A stretch of DNA of 64,000 nucleotides from positions 17,242,348 to 17,306,347 of the forward strand of contig CAIIXF020000006.1 of NCBI GenBank assembly GCA_903813345.2, given 5' to 3'. A program made the translations under genes and the position numbers. The notes below the pieces were generated by a model that was not told the origin of the DNA, ran no database searches, and saw only the letters and a program-made list of their open reading frames with translations. How positions within the stretch are numbered: position 1 is the first letter of the stretch; every line of letters starts with the position of its first letter. This DNA is from Owenia fusiformis. Taxonomy: Eukaryota; Annelida; Polychaeta; Sabellida; Oweniidae. This document shows positions 33,001 to 45,209 of the stretch, piece after piece.

Positions 33001-35803
33001 AAATTTGATGGTAGTAGTAGCAAAAAAAAGAGTTTAAATTGTCTTACCTCATTTAAAGTTGAATCGCCAGTTTTATCTAGTTCCAAAACTTTATGATCGG
33101 GATCAGGGAATGTCATGTGTTGAATCTCTCCATCATTTCCTAGAAGTTCATCTCCTAATAGAGGGCGCACTCGACAGAACACACGGATGTTTCCCTAGAC
33201 AAAAATCAATTAATCATTGACTTATCAACTATTTTCTGTAAGGTGTCTCACCTTCAAATATATGTACATATAGTTTTTACATAAAACAATTTTAAACAAT
33301 CAAGATGATGATCTGATAAGTAAATAATATATTTTGACAAAATTAAACTTGTATTTCAAAATTGAAAAAGAACTTACAAATTGCTAATTCTCTAAGAAAA
33401 TCTTCTGGAAATCATATCATACCAAATCGATGCATTTTCAAAAAATGATGATCTGCACATTTTCTGACCTCTCTCAATGACATGCTTGTTTATTCCATTC
33501 CTTGCTTTCCACTTTATTTTTATTTAACATCAAACAACCATGATGCATTTGTTTCATACCTTCAGTTCCTGTATTGTGTTATGAAGAATGCGTCTCCTGG
33601 TTTCATGTTCTCGTATTTGGCTCTCTTGGTCACCTATTGTTGCTTCATGGTTGGCAATAATCCCTCTCAGCTCAGATATGGTTTCATCCTTTATTCTCCC
33701 TGCTTGGAGAGCTTGGTCAAGATTTAGCTGGAAATTGCAGAAATCAAAGACTTTGTTAAAAATGGAAGTGTCCAACATATATCTTGTATGACTGTATACA
33801 TGTACCTCTAAGGGCATAATGGGATACTGTGTTTTCCATGCCGTATTAGGCTCTGATCAAAATCAATGTGTAAATTCATTATAGGTTATAACCTACTTCA
33901 TAAACACTGGTGATTGAATGTAGTTTCGTATCTAAGTTACTCCTAGCTCTGAATTTAATTAATGTTCAAATAGTTTCATACTTTAGTGGCCCCTAGCTCT
34001 GCATTCAATCCAGCTTGAGCAGACGACAAGGATGCTACAGTGGATTTCAGTCCAGAACATTCCTGTTTGGATGCACTCAATTCCCCATCTAGAGTATCTC
34101 TCTGCCTCTCTAGTGTGGATTTAATAAATTTCAGATCCTCTATCTCATGATTGAACCTCCGTACAGAATCATCCAATTCATCACGACTCTCTCTGAAGTC
34201 AGAAGTTGTATATTCTTATAATATTAAATCTATGTATATATAAAAAATATATGTTTATTTATTTATTATTTTAAAATACATTAAAAAATTAAAATTAAAT
34301 TAAAATTAAAATACATAAATTCTGCATAAAAAGTATAATTATCAGATTATTTTGAGTGATATCATTTTTATCGACGTTGATATCAAATATCAACAAGAGT
34401 GAGCAAAGCAAATGAGTGTTGATATTTGATATATCTATGAGGTGATAAAATGATAACACTAGAAATGATCTGATATTGGTTTTATACCATGATTACAATC
34501 AGAAATTAAAAAACTCAAATTCATTTATCACACTGATAGGTGGGTGATAAACGATATCAACCACATATCAGGTTGATAGATGATTTTCTAAAAGATATGA
34601 CACAGATTTCAATAATATCAGAAATATCACAAGCTGTTATTATATACTGTAGATATCACATTAATTGTGGGATAAAAAGATATACAAAACACCCCTCTGA
34701 ATCTTTGACAACCAATAATGAAATCCCACCTGAGTTTTTTCTCCAATGCGGAAATCTCCTCCTGTCCCCGAGTGTTCAATACTTCTTTCTGCTGTACAGT
34801 ACCCTCCAGCTGGGCATTGATGGCTTCAAGTTGTGCTAGCCTAGAATTGTTGGAGTCCATTTGTCCCTGCAACTCAGAATTGCCAGACATGGCCTCCCTA
34901 AACATGGTTTCCATGTCTTCCAGACGGCCTTTGACATCCCAAGCTGGTCTCTTGCCCCCTAGAATCAAATGCACAATGTAAAAAGAAAGTTCTCCCCAAC
35001 CTCGATGCAAGTAGAAATAATCTTGATATATGTCATTATATATTCAAATCTTAGCCAAAGTGATATCATTTTGAAATCTACATGTAAAATTACATCTGAA
35101 TATATGGTTTTAAAAATTGTTTATCAACTTTTAATCTAAATTTTCTTCGAAAATATGACTTCTTGATCAGGTAGATTCACATAGACCCTATGTGGGTGAT
35201 TGAGCCTATTATTGAAAGGGGCAACAAAAACTAGAAATATGTTGTAATTTTTTAGCGTTGACCATCATTTAAATGATTACATATACATTTTCAGTGGTGC
35301 CATCTTTAAATACAATTTAAGTTTGGGACTTATTTTTTTTAATGAATTCGATTCTTAAATGAAGATGAGAAGGCCCAACATTAAAAATATGAAAATATGT
35401 CCCTTTTAATTTAAAGCTTTGTACAGAATGAAAAGAATAAGATTGAATAGATCAAAATAAAGTCTGGGGAGTATGCCACCACTTTTTCAGACATAATCCC
35501 ATTCAGAATGAATTACATGTTCACGGTAATATATTGGATGTACAATACAAATAACTTGTATAAGTAGACCAAATGAGAGGAATGGGTGGAATAAACAATA
35601 ATTATAACATTATAATTTTCTTCTACTGGAAATCATTGAATGTTAGTTGAAATACTCAATTTATGAAACCATGAATTTTTTGTGAAATGAAATATCAAGG
35701 CAGGTTTTCTACAATTCTACCAAAACATATTATCAGACAAAATGCTCACCTGGTTTTGACACATTATTGGTGGTAGACCTGGCTGTACTGGACAATGGAG
35801 CAC
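27032..35803 (-). CDS. KIFC1: Kinesin-14 KIFC1/HSET/Ncd: stalk and C-terminal motor, 12 exons
   Basis: Exons in transcript order: 35750-35803, 34730-34958, 33982-34192, 33560-33727, 33048-33194, 30903-31025, 29848-30021, 29306-29467, 28613-28751, 28191-28330, 27681-27830, 27032-27076. All borders are GT/AG and phases agree. [12 protein letters not shown] marks the conserved start of the stalk, followed by about 200 residues of coiled coil. The neck-motor junction is [14 protein letters not shown]. The P-loop is GQTGSGKT, switch I NERSSRSH and switch II DLAGSE; the motor closes with [15 protein letters not shown] and a short basic end. A motor at the C-terminus with this neck defines kinesin-14. 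By family knowledge it is a minus-end-directed motor that crosslinks spindle microtubules and focuses poles. The 54-nt first exon listed needs an upstream exon, probably 44213-45209. The 3.0 kb motor intron holds a TTAA-flanked element. Confidence 0.95.
28767..29034 (-). repeat. Partial tandem duplications of the KIFC1 switch I exon
   Basis: Just upstream (in gene sense) of exon 28613-28751 lie two further partial copies of that exon and its acceptor intron. Both copy [17 protein letters not shown], with RR in place of KC before NERSSRSH, and stop before the donor. The copy nearer the exon is broken by about 45 bases that are the reverse complement of 29236-29280. Without a donor they could not act as complete alternative exons. 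Confidence 0.88.
30213..30769. mobile_element. TTAA-flanked non-autonomous element, copy 1
   Basis: The 557-base segment starts TTAAAGGGTTCCGATAAGC and ends GCGTCACCCTTTAA. TTAA at both borders and AGGGT-type inverted ends recall piggyBac-like insertion. A second copy in the opposite orientation lies at 50629-51198. It is inside a KIFC1 intron and has no sustained coding frame. Confidence 0.8.
31941..32724. mobile_element. MITE with CCGTATTCTCTGTAATTA termini
   Basis: The left end TACCGTATTCTCTGTAATTAG pairs with the right end TAATTACAGAGAATACGGTA, with GCGCCC/GGGCG just inside. TA flanks both ends. A further internal GAGAATACGGTA at about 32138-32149 suggests either a short derivative (31941-32149) nested in or fused to a longer one. 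It is in a KIFC1 intron and is non-coding. Confidence 0.8.
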
Positions 35804-36120
35804 CTGAAAATATAGAAAATGAGAACAATTTTATTAATCATATATAAAGATTTGGTTGTACTGGACATTAGGGCACCTGGAAATATAGGAAGGGAGAACA
35901 TTTTTATTAATCATATATAAAGAATTGGTTGTACTGGACATTAGGGCACCTGGAAATATAGGAAGGGAGAACATTTTTATTAATCATATATAAAGATTTG
36001 GTTGTACTGGACATTAGGGCACCTGGAAATATAGAAAGGGAGAACATTTTTATTAATCATATATAAAGATTTGGTTGTACTGGACATCTGGGCACCTTGA
36101 AATATAGGAAGGGAGAAATG
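35781..36120. repeat. 73-bp tandem repeat grown from a KIFC1 splice acceptor
   Basis: About 4.5 copies of a 73-base unit (TTGGTTGTACTGGACATTAG, GGGAGAACATTTTTATTAATC) continue from the real exon 35750-35803. The exon's first bases and acceptor (GCTGTACTGGACAATGGAGC) are the founding copy. Later copies keep a decayed exon start and acceptor. Confidence 0.88.
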
Positions 36121-36344
36121 ATTTATTAATCATTGTGTAACAATATCAATGTCCACAGATTCTATGTAGGGATGGCACCAAAGTCCATTGGTCTCTTTAG
36201 GGAGATACTATATCCTAAAGGAGAATTGACCTACTTAGTAATAACTAATGTACATCTACTTTGGATCCAAAATCAAGCCTATAATGAGGCAAATGCAGAT
36301 TACCTCCTCCCCCTCAAATGCTAACATTTGCACACCATATCTTA

Positions 36345-36712
36345 AAGACCAAATGAGTGGAATAAATAGGCCAAATGAGTGGAATAGGTAGACCAAATGA
36401 GTGGAATAAATAGACCAAATGAGTGGAATAGGTAGACCAAATGAGTGGAATAAATAGACCAAATGAGTGGAATAGGTAGACCAAATGAGTGGAATAAGTA
36501 GACCAAATGAGTGGAATAAGTAGACCAAATGAGTGGAATAGGTAGACCAAATGAGTGGAATAGGTAGACCAAATGAGTGGAATAGGTAGACCAAATGAGT
36601 GGAATAGGTAGACCAAATGAGTGGAATAAGTAGACCAAATGAATGAAATAAATAGGCCAAATGAGTGGAATAGGTAGACCAAATGAGTGGAATAAGTAGG
36701 CCAAACTAGATG
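36345..36712. repeat. 22-bp minisatellite
   Basis: About 17 copies of a 22-base unit GACCAAATGAGTGGAATAGGTA, with G/A variants, are present. Outlying units stand at 35565-35590 and 37947-38010, so the array once extended further and was split by the element at 36737. Because 22 is not divisible by 3, the minus strand is open in all three frames with a 22-residue periodicity (YLFHSFGLPIPLIW). I regard these frames as non-coding. Confidence 0.95.
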
Positions 36713-36736
36713 ATGGCAACTCCGAGGAGTAGCAAA

Positions 36737-37945
36737 TCCCAACGAACAAAATATCAATTACCGAATTCCAATCAATTATACTCATTACTTTGGTTAAAAT
36801 TGAAAAATTTAGATTTTAGAATTGCGAATTCCTGCAAAGCAGCCATTTTGAATTTTCTGAGGTACAAATCTGAAAAATAATACCATAATTGTGATCTACT
36901 CAAAAATTCCTTCAATTTGAGTATTATATAGCCATACGTTGAAGGGATCGAAAAATTATTGCGAAATCGTACATTAGACGGCCATTTTGAATTTTACGAG
37001 GCTCGAATCAGAAAAAAGATACAATATTTGCAATCTACTCTTAATTGCCTTTGATTTGAGTATAATAAAGCTATACTTCAGAAAGATCTACAAATTAGCG
37101 AAAATTTCTGTTTTCCTGACCCCCCATACACGGCCCCTGGGGGTCAGGATGAAAAACACTGAATATATGTGGAATAGATAGATGTTGCGAATATACTACC
37201 AAAATTTCAAACAATAATATTAATTACTTTGGTTTAGAATGAAAAATTTATGATTTTTGCGAAAAAGTCCCGCCATTTTTAAAGCGGCGGCCATCTTGAA
37301 AAAATCCATTTTGAATTTTCTGAGGTACAAATCTGAAAAATATTACCATAATTGTGATCTACTCCAAAATTCCTTCAATTTGAGTATTATATAGCCATAC
37401 TTTGAAGGGATCGAAAAATTATTGTGAAATCGTACATTAGACGGCCATTTTGAATTTTACGAGGCTCGAATCAGAAAAAAGATACAATATTTGCAATCTA
37501 CTCTTAATTGCCTTTTATTTGAGTATAATAAAGCTATACTTCAGAAAGATCTAAAAATTAGCGAAAATTTCTGTTTTCCTGACCCCCCATACACGGCCCC
37601 TGGGGGTCAGGATGAAAAACACGGAATATATGTGAAATACATAGATGTTGCAAATATACTACCAAAATTTCAAACAATAATATTAATTACTTTGGTTTAG
37701 AATGAAAAATTTATGATTTTTGCGAAAAAGTCCCGTCATTTTTAAAGCGGCGGCCATCTTGAAAAATTTTTTTTTGCGTAAAACTGTTTATCAATATACA
37801 TCTTTCCACCAAATATGAAGAAAATCCGTCAACTAATATTTGAGTTATCTTCCGGACGGACAGACGGACGGACGGACGGACTGACGGACTGACGGACGGA
37901 CGGAGGGCTTCACTATATCCCTACCGAACTTCGTTCGTTGGGATA
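36737..37945. mobile_element. Element with TCCCAACGAAC termini, internal duplication and GACG tract
   Basis: The left end TCCCAACGAAC and right end GTTCGTTGGGA are inverted. A stretch of about 466 bases is tandemly duplicated inside (36843-37306 and 37309-37775, starting CCATTTTGAATTTTCTGAGG). Both copies share CCTGACCCCCCATACACGGC and GCGGCGGCCATCTTGAAAAA. Near the right end is a (GACG)n tract at 37856-37907. It interrupts the 22-bp minisatellite in the large KIFC1 intron. It encodes no protein. Confidence 0.8.
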
Positions 37946-40213
37946 ATGAGTGGAATAAGTAGGCCAAATGAGTGAAAAAGGTGGACCCAATGAGTAGAAT
38001 AAGTAGCAGTGGAATAAAATGAGGCTAAACGAAACAATATAACATTAAAACCAAAATGTTTGAGTCATGTTCTGACTATTTCTTCAAGACCAAAGTGACA
38101 CTGTGGTTCACTGATTAATTTATTCATGGATTGGGAAGTAAACATTTAGTGGGTGAAAAAATATATTTAGTGTTTGCATATGAATGTGTTAGATTTACTC
38201 CACCTTAAAGATGTTAGCCCTATATGATGTGATTGAGCATAGAATGAAAATGCTTTTCTGAAGATAAAATTCACCCTGAAAGCTTTATGAAGTCATGAAA
38301 ATATACCTTTTATGCTGTTATAGGCTTACAAATTAAGAAAAATCAGAATCCTTCTTGTTATTGTTCAACATCATTTACAAATTGAATGAAACAAGATCAA
38401 CTGTGCTTTATATATGCCCTTTGAAACCAAATTCAGCACAACACAACACATGTATGGTTTTCTTTACTGAAGAATCAGGTGCTATTTGCTTCTTTGTAAG
38501 TTTCCCCAAAGAATGAACCCCCTATTTATATGAATTTGTTCCCAAATTGAACAACAAGGATGTGTGACACATTTGAGGGCACACAGTTCTTTAACATTTT
38601 AAACACTTTAGAGCTTTAGTTTTTTCAAAGTTCATAACATTTCCTTTAAAATTCATCAATAAAAAGCTGACAGAGCAACCATGAAACAGGATCTCTTTTA
38701 GTCTACTGAAAAAAAATATGTGATTGTTTTTTCATAACTAAGGTGGCTTTGACCTGAGGTTATGATCTCATACAACATTCCCACATGAAGCAACTTTGCC
38801 CCAAGACTGACATTTGCACCTGTGGTCAATTGTGAGTCTCATTCCAAATATCATTTTATCATGTTATTAATTATGATACCACAAGAGTGGAATAATGTAT
38901 TTTGGAAACCTCAAAGGTGGAAAAACATCATTCAGAAATAGTTTCCCATTCCTTCATTCCGCATCACTCATATATAATCAGGCCAAGCAAGGCATACACA
39001 AAAGGATAAGTATTTTACATTTGTTTTAAGTATGGCATTTGAGGTACAATTATGTTGTAATATAAGCGAACCACTGTCCACGACATTGTTGCTGAAGCAC
39101 AGGATCCTTATAAGGCAGTTAACCTCAATGGTCACCCATAAGAGCTTTGATTGATCAAGGAAATCAGATAAAGTTTATCCAAACTCTAAATAATTCAAAA
39201 AAAAATATTGCAATTCATGCTTGTTTAAACTCACTAGATATAATAAATTTTTCGGATCAGAGTAATAGGTAGGGAAACATTATAGAAATTCTGAATAATT
39301 ATATTTACTTGGGGTATTCAATAGATCACTTTAAAAATGACTTCGCAAATTTCAACGTCAGCATAAAATCTTGGTAATAAATCGTTTAAACTGTTTTATG
39401 CCTTTTCTCTTTTCATATCTTGGGCGTTTCATCATAAAAGTACTTTTGACCAGTCTTATCTTAAAGGCAACGTTTACTTCTAACAAACTTATTTGGTGGT
39501 CACTTTAATTTATTACCACTAGTGACAGATCAGTAACCTTTGCCTTGAGTTAATTAAATGATACACAATTAAAAGTACTAGTTAATGCTAAAAATGTTAA
39601 CATCATCACGATTACATAAATGATTTAAATCCAACAGGTTTCTTTTTTTGCTTATATTTTATAGATTTTAGTTGAGGGACTTTATCCACATCTATTCAAT
39701 TAGATTGTTCTTTTTGTTCCTCCCCCTACCTTTGACATATAACTGCAAGGAAATATTATTTCATTGATAGGTAGGTATGTGGCTGTAAATGTTAAATGAA
39801 TAAGATATAATTACAGGTGTATACATATGTTAAAATCTCAAGATGACCAACTTGAAAATAAAATACATGTTCGTACAACAAATCAAGTTTAATTCACCAA
39901 CCGATGATCATATTCTTTTAATATTTATAACAATGAATTTCACTTGATGATTGAAAAGCAAAGCTTTATCATTCTAATTTTGTCACATTAAAAACTTCCA
40001 TGAGATAAAGCACACATTGTATAAGTTAGTTCCAAAGGTAAATGAGAAAAGAGGAATCAATATAAATTATTTATGACATCCTTTCAATGCTATTGATTGC
40101 TGATTTATGGTAGATACTATAGCTCAGAAACCCAGTAATGAGTATTACAACATTGCCCATATCTGGAATAATAGGCACTTCACAAAATCTGTTCATTTTC
40201 AAACTGTAACAAT

Positions 40214-40570
40214 CACTGGTACTCACCTAGTTACGCTGAGGAAACGTCAGCGTAACAAGATGGAAGAACTTCTGGGCTTCGTTTTTGGATATTGTCACAT
40301 TCATGCAATATTGATGAAGATCATCAATGAAACAAAAGCGAGGGACTAAATATGTGAATTGCGTCTTCGTTAATATACCAAACATAGAACCGCCTGCATA
40401 TTCTCAAACTAGACTATCTTCCTTAACTTTGAGCCAAATTATTGTCCACAACTTGACTTATAAGTGGTGTAGAATCGAGAAACAAAAATATCTTACCGAA
40501 AACGAAGCTCGGAAGTTCTTCCATCTTGTTACGCTGACATATCGTCAGTGTAACTAGGTGATTACCAGTG
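40214..40570. mobile_element. Foldback MITE with 5-bp target duplication
   Basis: Inverted ends of about 75 bases run from CACTGGTACTCACCTAGTTA to its counterpart ending CCAGTG at 40570. Each end carries a subterminal mini-hairpin (TTACGCTGA...TCAGCGTAA) and ACAAGATGGAAGAACTTC. ACAAT is found directly on both sides (40209-40213 and 40571-40575). It is non-coding; matching open frames on both strands come from the inverted ends. Confidence 0.88.
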
Positions 40571-41400
40571 ACAATTACAAAATGTTTAATATATAAGAGT
40601 GGACAAAAATAATAGTTTTCTAATGTCCAATAAAGAAAGTTATTGATGAATTCCGATAGATTTTTTCCTAAGAAATGAAAAATCATATGTTAAGAGAGGA
40701 AAGGAGAATGATCCATTTTTCGCATAACTTGGGCAAAGAGAAATAACTATGGATCAAAGCTTTGAGCACTTGTGTCATTTCCCTACAAAGAATCTATATG
40801 CTGAGGGAGAAAAGATGTATGCTGAGGGAGATAAAGGAAGAAGGGGGGGGGGGGGTTAAACATATAAGCTAACCATGGGGCCTGCCACTAAATACAAGTA
40901 TATTGGTAACAAAAACATGTATTCAAATAAATCAAACTTTTTGAATAGATTCTAAACTTGTCTAAGTACGTCACTTATGAATAGAATGTTTATGTTGGGT
41001 AGTAAGATGACTTTGGAATAGGCCCTTCATTTCTTAACTGCTCTTACGTTTAACTCATTGCTAACCTATAAACATCTTAACTTAAAGTTTCACATCTATC
41101 AATGATATATATCTGATATTGACGCTTGAAATATATTATCTTTTTGTGAGAAGTTTCATAAGTCACTTTCTAAAGTACTAACTATTTTGGCTATTATCTT
41201 GTAGCTTGCTTTTATCTTGATCTTCTGTGGTGTTCTTAGTTCTAAACTAATGCCAAGGCAAATGGGAGTACATATTGCCACTATTGGGCAGAATATATGA
41301 AATACTTTATTTGTTGATGAGGTCAAGGGGCAACTGCCTCAAGAGGCTCATCCTAGTTACAGAAGTGATCCTGCCTCAAGTCAATTTTACTAACTACATG

Positions 41401-41579
41401 TACAGTAAAACTTGTCTTAGTGAATAGCTCTTTAGTGAGCACCTGTGTTTAGTGAACACCACTTCAAGAAACATTTTACATTGACTCATGTATAAAAACC
41501 CTCCCTGTAGTGAACACCTACCTACAGTGAACACTTTTTGTAGCTCCATAGGTGTTCACTATATCCAGGTTTTACTGTA
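41401..41579. mobile_element. MITE with TACAGTAAAAC termini
   Basis: The left end TACAGTAAAACTTG and right end AGGTTTTACTGTA are inverted, with repeated TTAGTGAACACC/GGTGTTCACT motifs inside. TA-type borders fit a Tc1/mariner-like or related non-autonomous element. It is 179 bases long and non-coding. Confidence 0.75.
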
Positions 41580-43901
41580 TTTCTACCTGGGTATATGGCC
41601 CACATTTCTCTATAAATACAAGTTGGAGGTATAACAGTGGAGTAATCATGGGCGAACAGTAGTGATTTTTCCTTTCATATCAAGTAATGTTACTTACTTT
41701 CAATGAAAATATGAGTCACTAAAATAAATGCATGCCACCTTTAACTCCTCTGCAATTCATTTTTCTAATCAAAATCAAGAGTTCTAATTTTAAATTATTT
41801 TCTAATTTTCAGTGAGGTCTACTTTTTTATTTTTTCAAGTGGATTTTCAATTAATGAGAATTATTCTTATTTACATTGTTCAGAATGCCAAATCTCTAAA
41901 TCCTGCTTTCCATTTATATCCTTAGAACCTCGGAATGTTTTTGATTACTGTATTTACATCTCTCATTGTTACAGCTACAACATAACAAGATGGTTGAACT
42001 TGTAACTTGAGCACATCTTCAATTCAAGTATGGCAACTCTAAGAACTCTGCTGAAGATTTCATGTAGAGCTCCAAAAATGAAGTACATGTTAGACATTCA
42101 TTCAATTCAATAACATGTGGCAATATCTAAATTACTTTGGGAAATCAAATGGAAAACACTTTTGTTAGTTACTTTAATTATAGTCTAGATTGTTTCACAG
42201 AGTGACTGGCATTAACCATTGGAGACCTTGGCTTTTACAGAAAAAATCTTCTGGGTCTGAATATTAAATATACCCTTTATGAGGAGTTTGACTTCATATC
42301 TTTGAAAGAGTGTCTTGTCTATATAGAGGATAGAATTTTATTACAGACCTCTGGTGTCAGGGTAGAATATAAGAGATACATTATTCTACTCTGAAATGTG
42401 GTTAATCAGAATTTTCTTTTTCATATACTCTATCATTATCCATAGATGATTTGGAAAAGGTATTCTAGCTAAAGGTAAAAAGGTTAGCTTTTCAAAGATC
42501 TAAGTGTCCCTAACCAATATTTAACTAAGATGGGTTTTACAGTTCCATAAAAACTGTAGGTTTATTGCTTTCAGCCCAATGTCTACTGTATTATAAGACC
42601 ATGTAAGGAAAATTGAATAGCAATTCATTCAAGGATATGTCATCTTTTATCTTTTTAAATTTCAACTACTACCATTGAATTCTTAATTCAGAAACTATAT
42701 GCGTCCCTCTTTATATTCCAACTGTCTGATCCTGAACTTAAGTATTTCGTGAAGCTGAAAAGTATATACAAACAACTGAATTTTTAACAAAGTCCCATTT
42801 ATAAAATGTATATATATTCAATTTGTTTCATTTATAGGTTTCTACTGTTGAATTAACTCTTCTATTATTGATGTTTAGGTTTTTACATTTCTTAATGGCT
42901 GTCAAAACTGTTGAAATGCTTTTATGGAACCTATAAATTAACTTTTCAAAATGAGTTCAAAACAAAATGAATTTAAAAAAGCTAATTCATAGTTAATTCT
43001 TAAGGACATGCCATTCACATCACTTTCATATTTATTCTTATAGACCAAAAATAGCTTATCAAAGTTTATCTATTTATTAAAATTCAATCACTTGCGTGAC
43101 AAAAAATAACATTGAATAAACCGATTCAACAAATGCATTCAAATACAAAATAAGAAGACTATAATATGATATCTTTTATAACTTAATTAATTCTTTTATA
43201 CTGAGATAAACTGACACAAAGGTCAGGATAACCTCCTTATATAAATAGATAGATAAAATTACCAGGCCTCCAGAGAGTACAATACAGTTGTTGTTATATG
43301 TATATGGGGCCATGATGCCACAATGCAGGAGTCATGGCAACTATATATACCTATGTCTCCTGAGGGAGAAACCTGATACGATAAGTCTTGTGCAAGTATG
43401 TGTTTTTTATGTATATGAATAAATAAATAACGGGTACTTTGGAGCCATTTTTGGGGGGCTCTCCATTAGACTGTACTGTAAAAATTGCAGAACATACTTA
43501 GATTTTAGATTAGGTATGTTTTTTCTGAGCCAGCTGGCAATGCGCAAACTAATACCGTATAATCAAGTTATGTGGTATATATACGCTAATACACATACTG
43601 TACTATCATGTAATATGTTGACTGACTTTATATGATTAACATGGAATGTTATGATCTGATGATATGATGTAATACCATAAGATGTACATTTTTGTACAAC
43701 ATTTTTTTTATCATACTTCATTGAGAGATGTACATGTACTGTACTCTCAACACATTTCCCCACCCACTTTTTCCTCAATAATTTACAATCAATTAAGTAT
43801 ATGTCATCCTAACTATGAAAGGACCATCCTTCCAACCCTCTAACTACTGCTATTATTTTCAAAATATTGATTCACAAACAATATAAGAAGGCATAAACAT
43901 G

Positions 43902-44040
43902 CAAAATGTCACAACCTGCCATTTGTTACATATGCTGAACATTGAACACTAATCGCTAAATGCTGTCTGCTGATTGCAAACACCATCCACAAAGAAGTTG
44001 GAGCCTATATTACAATTTGTCACCATTTCTGGTGGTGTCA
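43902..44040 (-). mobile_element. GTCACCAC-type MITE, copy 4, reversed
   Basis: ATGTCACAACCTGCCATTTG at the left and TTTCTGGTGGTGTCA at the right match the family in reverse orientation. It lies about 170 bases downstream (in gene sense) of the donor of the 44213-45209 exon. Confidence 0.6.
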
Positions 44041-44212
44041 AAAAAGTGGTTACTTCTGAGAAAAAATTATGACAACCAAATATTTTGTTGTGTAATTTCT
44101 AAAAACATGCTCCTTTAATAACCTATTTTCTAAAGTCATTGTATCCCTGCTTCTTTTACATTAGATGACACACAAAATGAATAAAAAGAAACTGGAAGTA
44201 AAAGCAACCCAC

Positions 44213-45209
44213 CTTGTTCATGTGATGTAGGAGTGGAAGTGGGTATTCTAGAGATGAAGTTGTTTTTGTTGTAATCCTCTTCATCCTCATGACTAGCTGA
44301 GCTATGCTCATAGTTGGAACATTCTGAGTTCTCTAATCTACATTTATGGCTACTACATCTGTTACTATGGCCACCATTTTGGTTGCTATGGTGTTCAGTT
44401 TCTAGGTTGTCATACCGACAGTTACATGGGAGATTTTCTGATTCTGATAAGGCACCGTTTTCTAGACTAGAGTTCAATGAAAAGGAAATATTACAGTTTG
44501 TTGAATGTTTGGAACCGGAGCATTTACAATGCACGCCTGGTTTAGATTTTAAACGTGATATCTGGAAGAACTTCTGGTACTGACGATGCATATTCTGATA
44601 AACTTTCTCCAGCTCTTTATCGATTTCACCATATTCCTGTATGTCTTCAAGACAGCCGTTGCCCATTATTGGGGCAGAGGCGACACTTTCTGGAAGACTT
44701 TCACAGTCAGTGTCATCATCACCATTACGTTTTGGCGTTGAAGTATACATCCCATTAACAACGCCATTGTGTAATCCAGCGGCAGGGTCAAAGTCAGATG
44801 ATTCCGTGCCAGGTAAGCTACTTGTATCGCTACTGCCATCTTCTGACCACGAAGGTCGCCGCTCGTGAGCAGAGTGCGTTCTATCATATCCTGGAGTAGC
44901 TGATAATTTAGGTATCCCAGATTGCCTTCTTTTTTCACGTTTTGTAAACCCGGATATTTTCAAGGCATGTTGTGGATTCGCATATGGTGATTCATATGTG
45001 CCATCGAATGATGCGCTACGTGCCACACCACCTTTAAATCCAAAGTCATTGTAATGTCCCGTATTTCGTCTGGGCATGATGTCAGATTCCTTTATGATAG
45101 TAGTACCGAGGCCACCCCAAAGACTCTTCTCGTTGGAGATCTGCCGACGCACCCGCTGAATAATGCTACTCCCACTGGCTGGCTGTAACCCCATGGTAGA
45201 TGATGGCAT
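44213..45209 (-). CDS. Large first coding exon, probably the KIFC1 tail
   Basis: The minus-strand ATG at 45209 (MPSSTMGLQPASGSS) has an in-frame TAA 30 bases upstream, so it is a credible start. The frame stays open for 332 residues to a donor (CAAG then GTGGGT) at 44213 and ends in phase 1. The exon at 35803 begins with the matching phase, and the joined model is 2739 nt, exactly 912 codons plus stop. The peptide is serine-rich, with a basic patch (REKRRQSGIPKLS), a helical piece (EIDKELEKVYQNMHRQYQKF) and a Cys/His-rich C-terminal part (CKCSGSKHS, CNCRYD, RCSSHKCRL). Kinesin-14 tails are basic and bind microtubules, but this one is about twice the length of the vertebrate tail and I see no sequence match. 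It could instead belong to a separate gene whose later exons I did not find. Confidence 0.6.

Larger units (their letters stand above)
38011..43901. other. Interior of the putative 8.4 kb KIFC1 first intron
   Basis: The region is AT-rich, with two MITEs annotated separately and a G-run near 40845. I looked on both strands for coding exons that could link 44213 to 35803 and found none. I see no other gene. Confidence 0.55.

Noticed and set aside
36345-36712. Regular short repeats resembling a CRISPR array
   Set aside because: Units are contiguous with no unique spacers, and the DNA is from a eukaryote.
36256-36785. Three overlapping minus-strand frames of 134-147 codons (YLFHSFGLPIPL repeats)
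   Set aside because: All come from one stop-free 22-bp minisatellite read in three frames; nothing supports translation.
44314-44938. Plus-strand and second minus-strand frames within 44.3-44.9 kb
   Set aside because: They are shadows of the 332-residue minus-strand exon, which has a start, upstream stop and donor.
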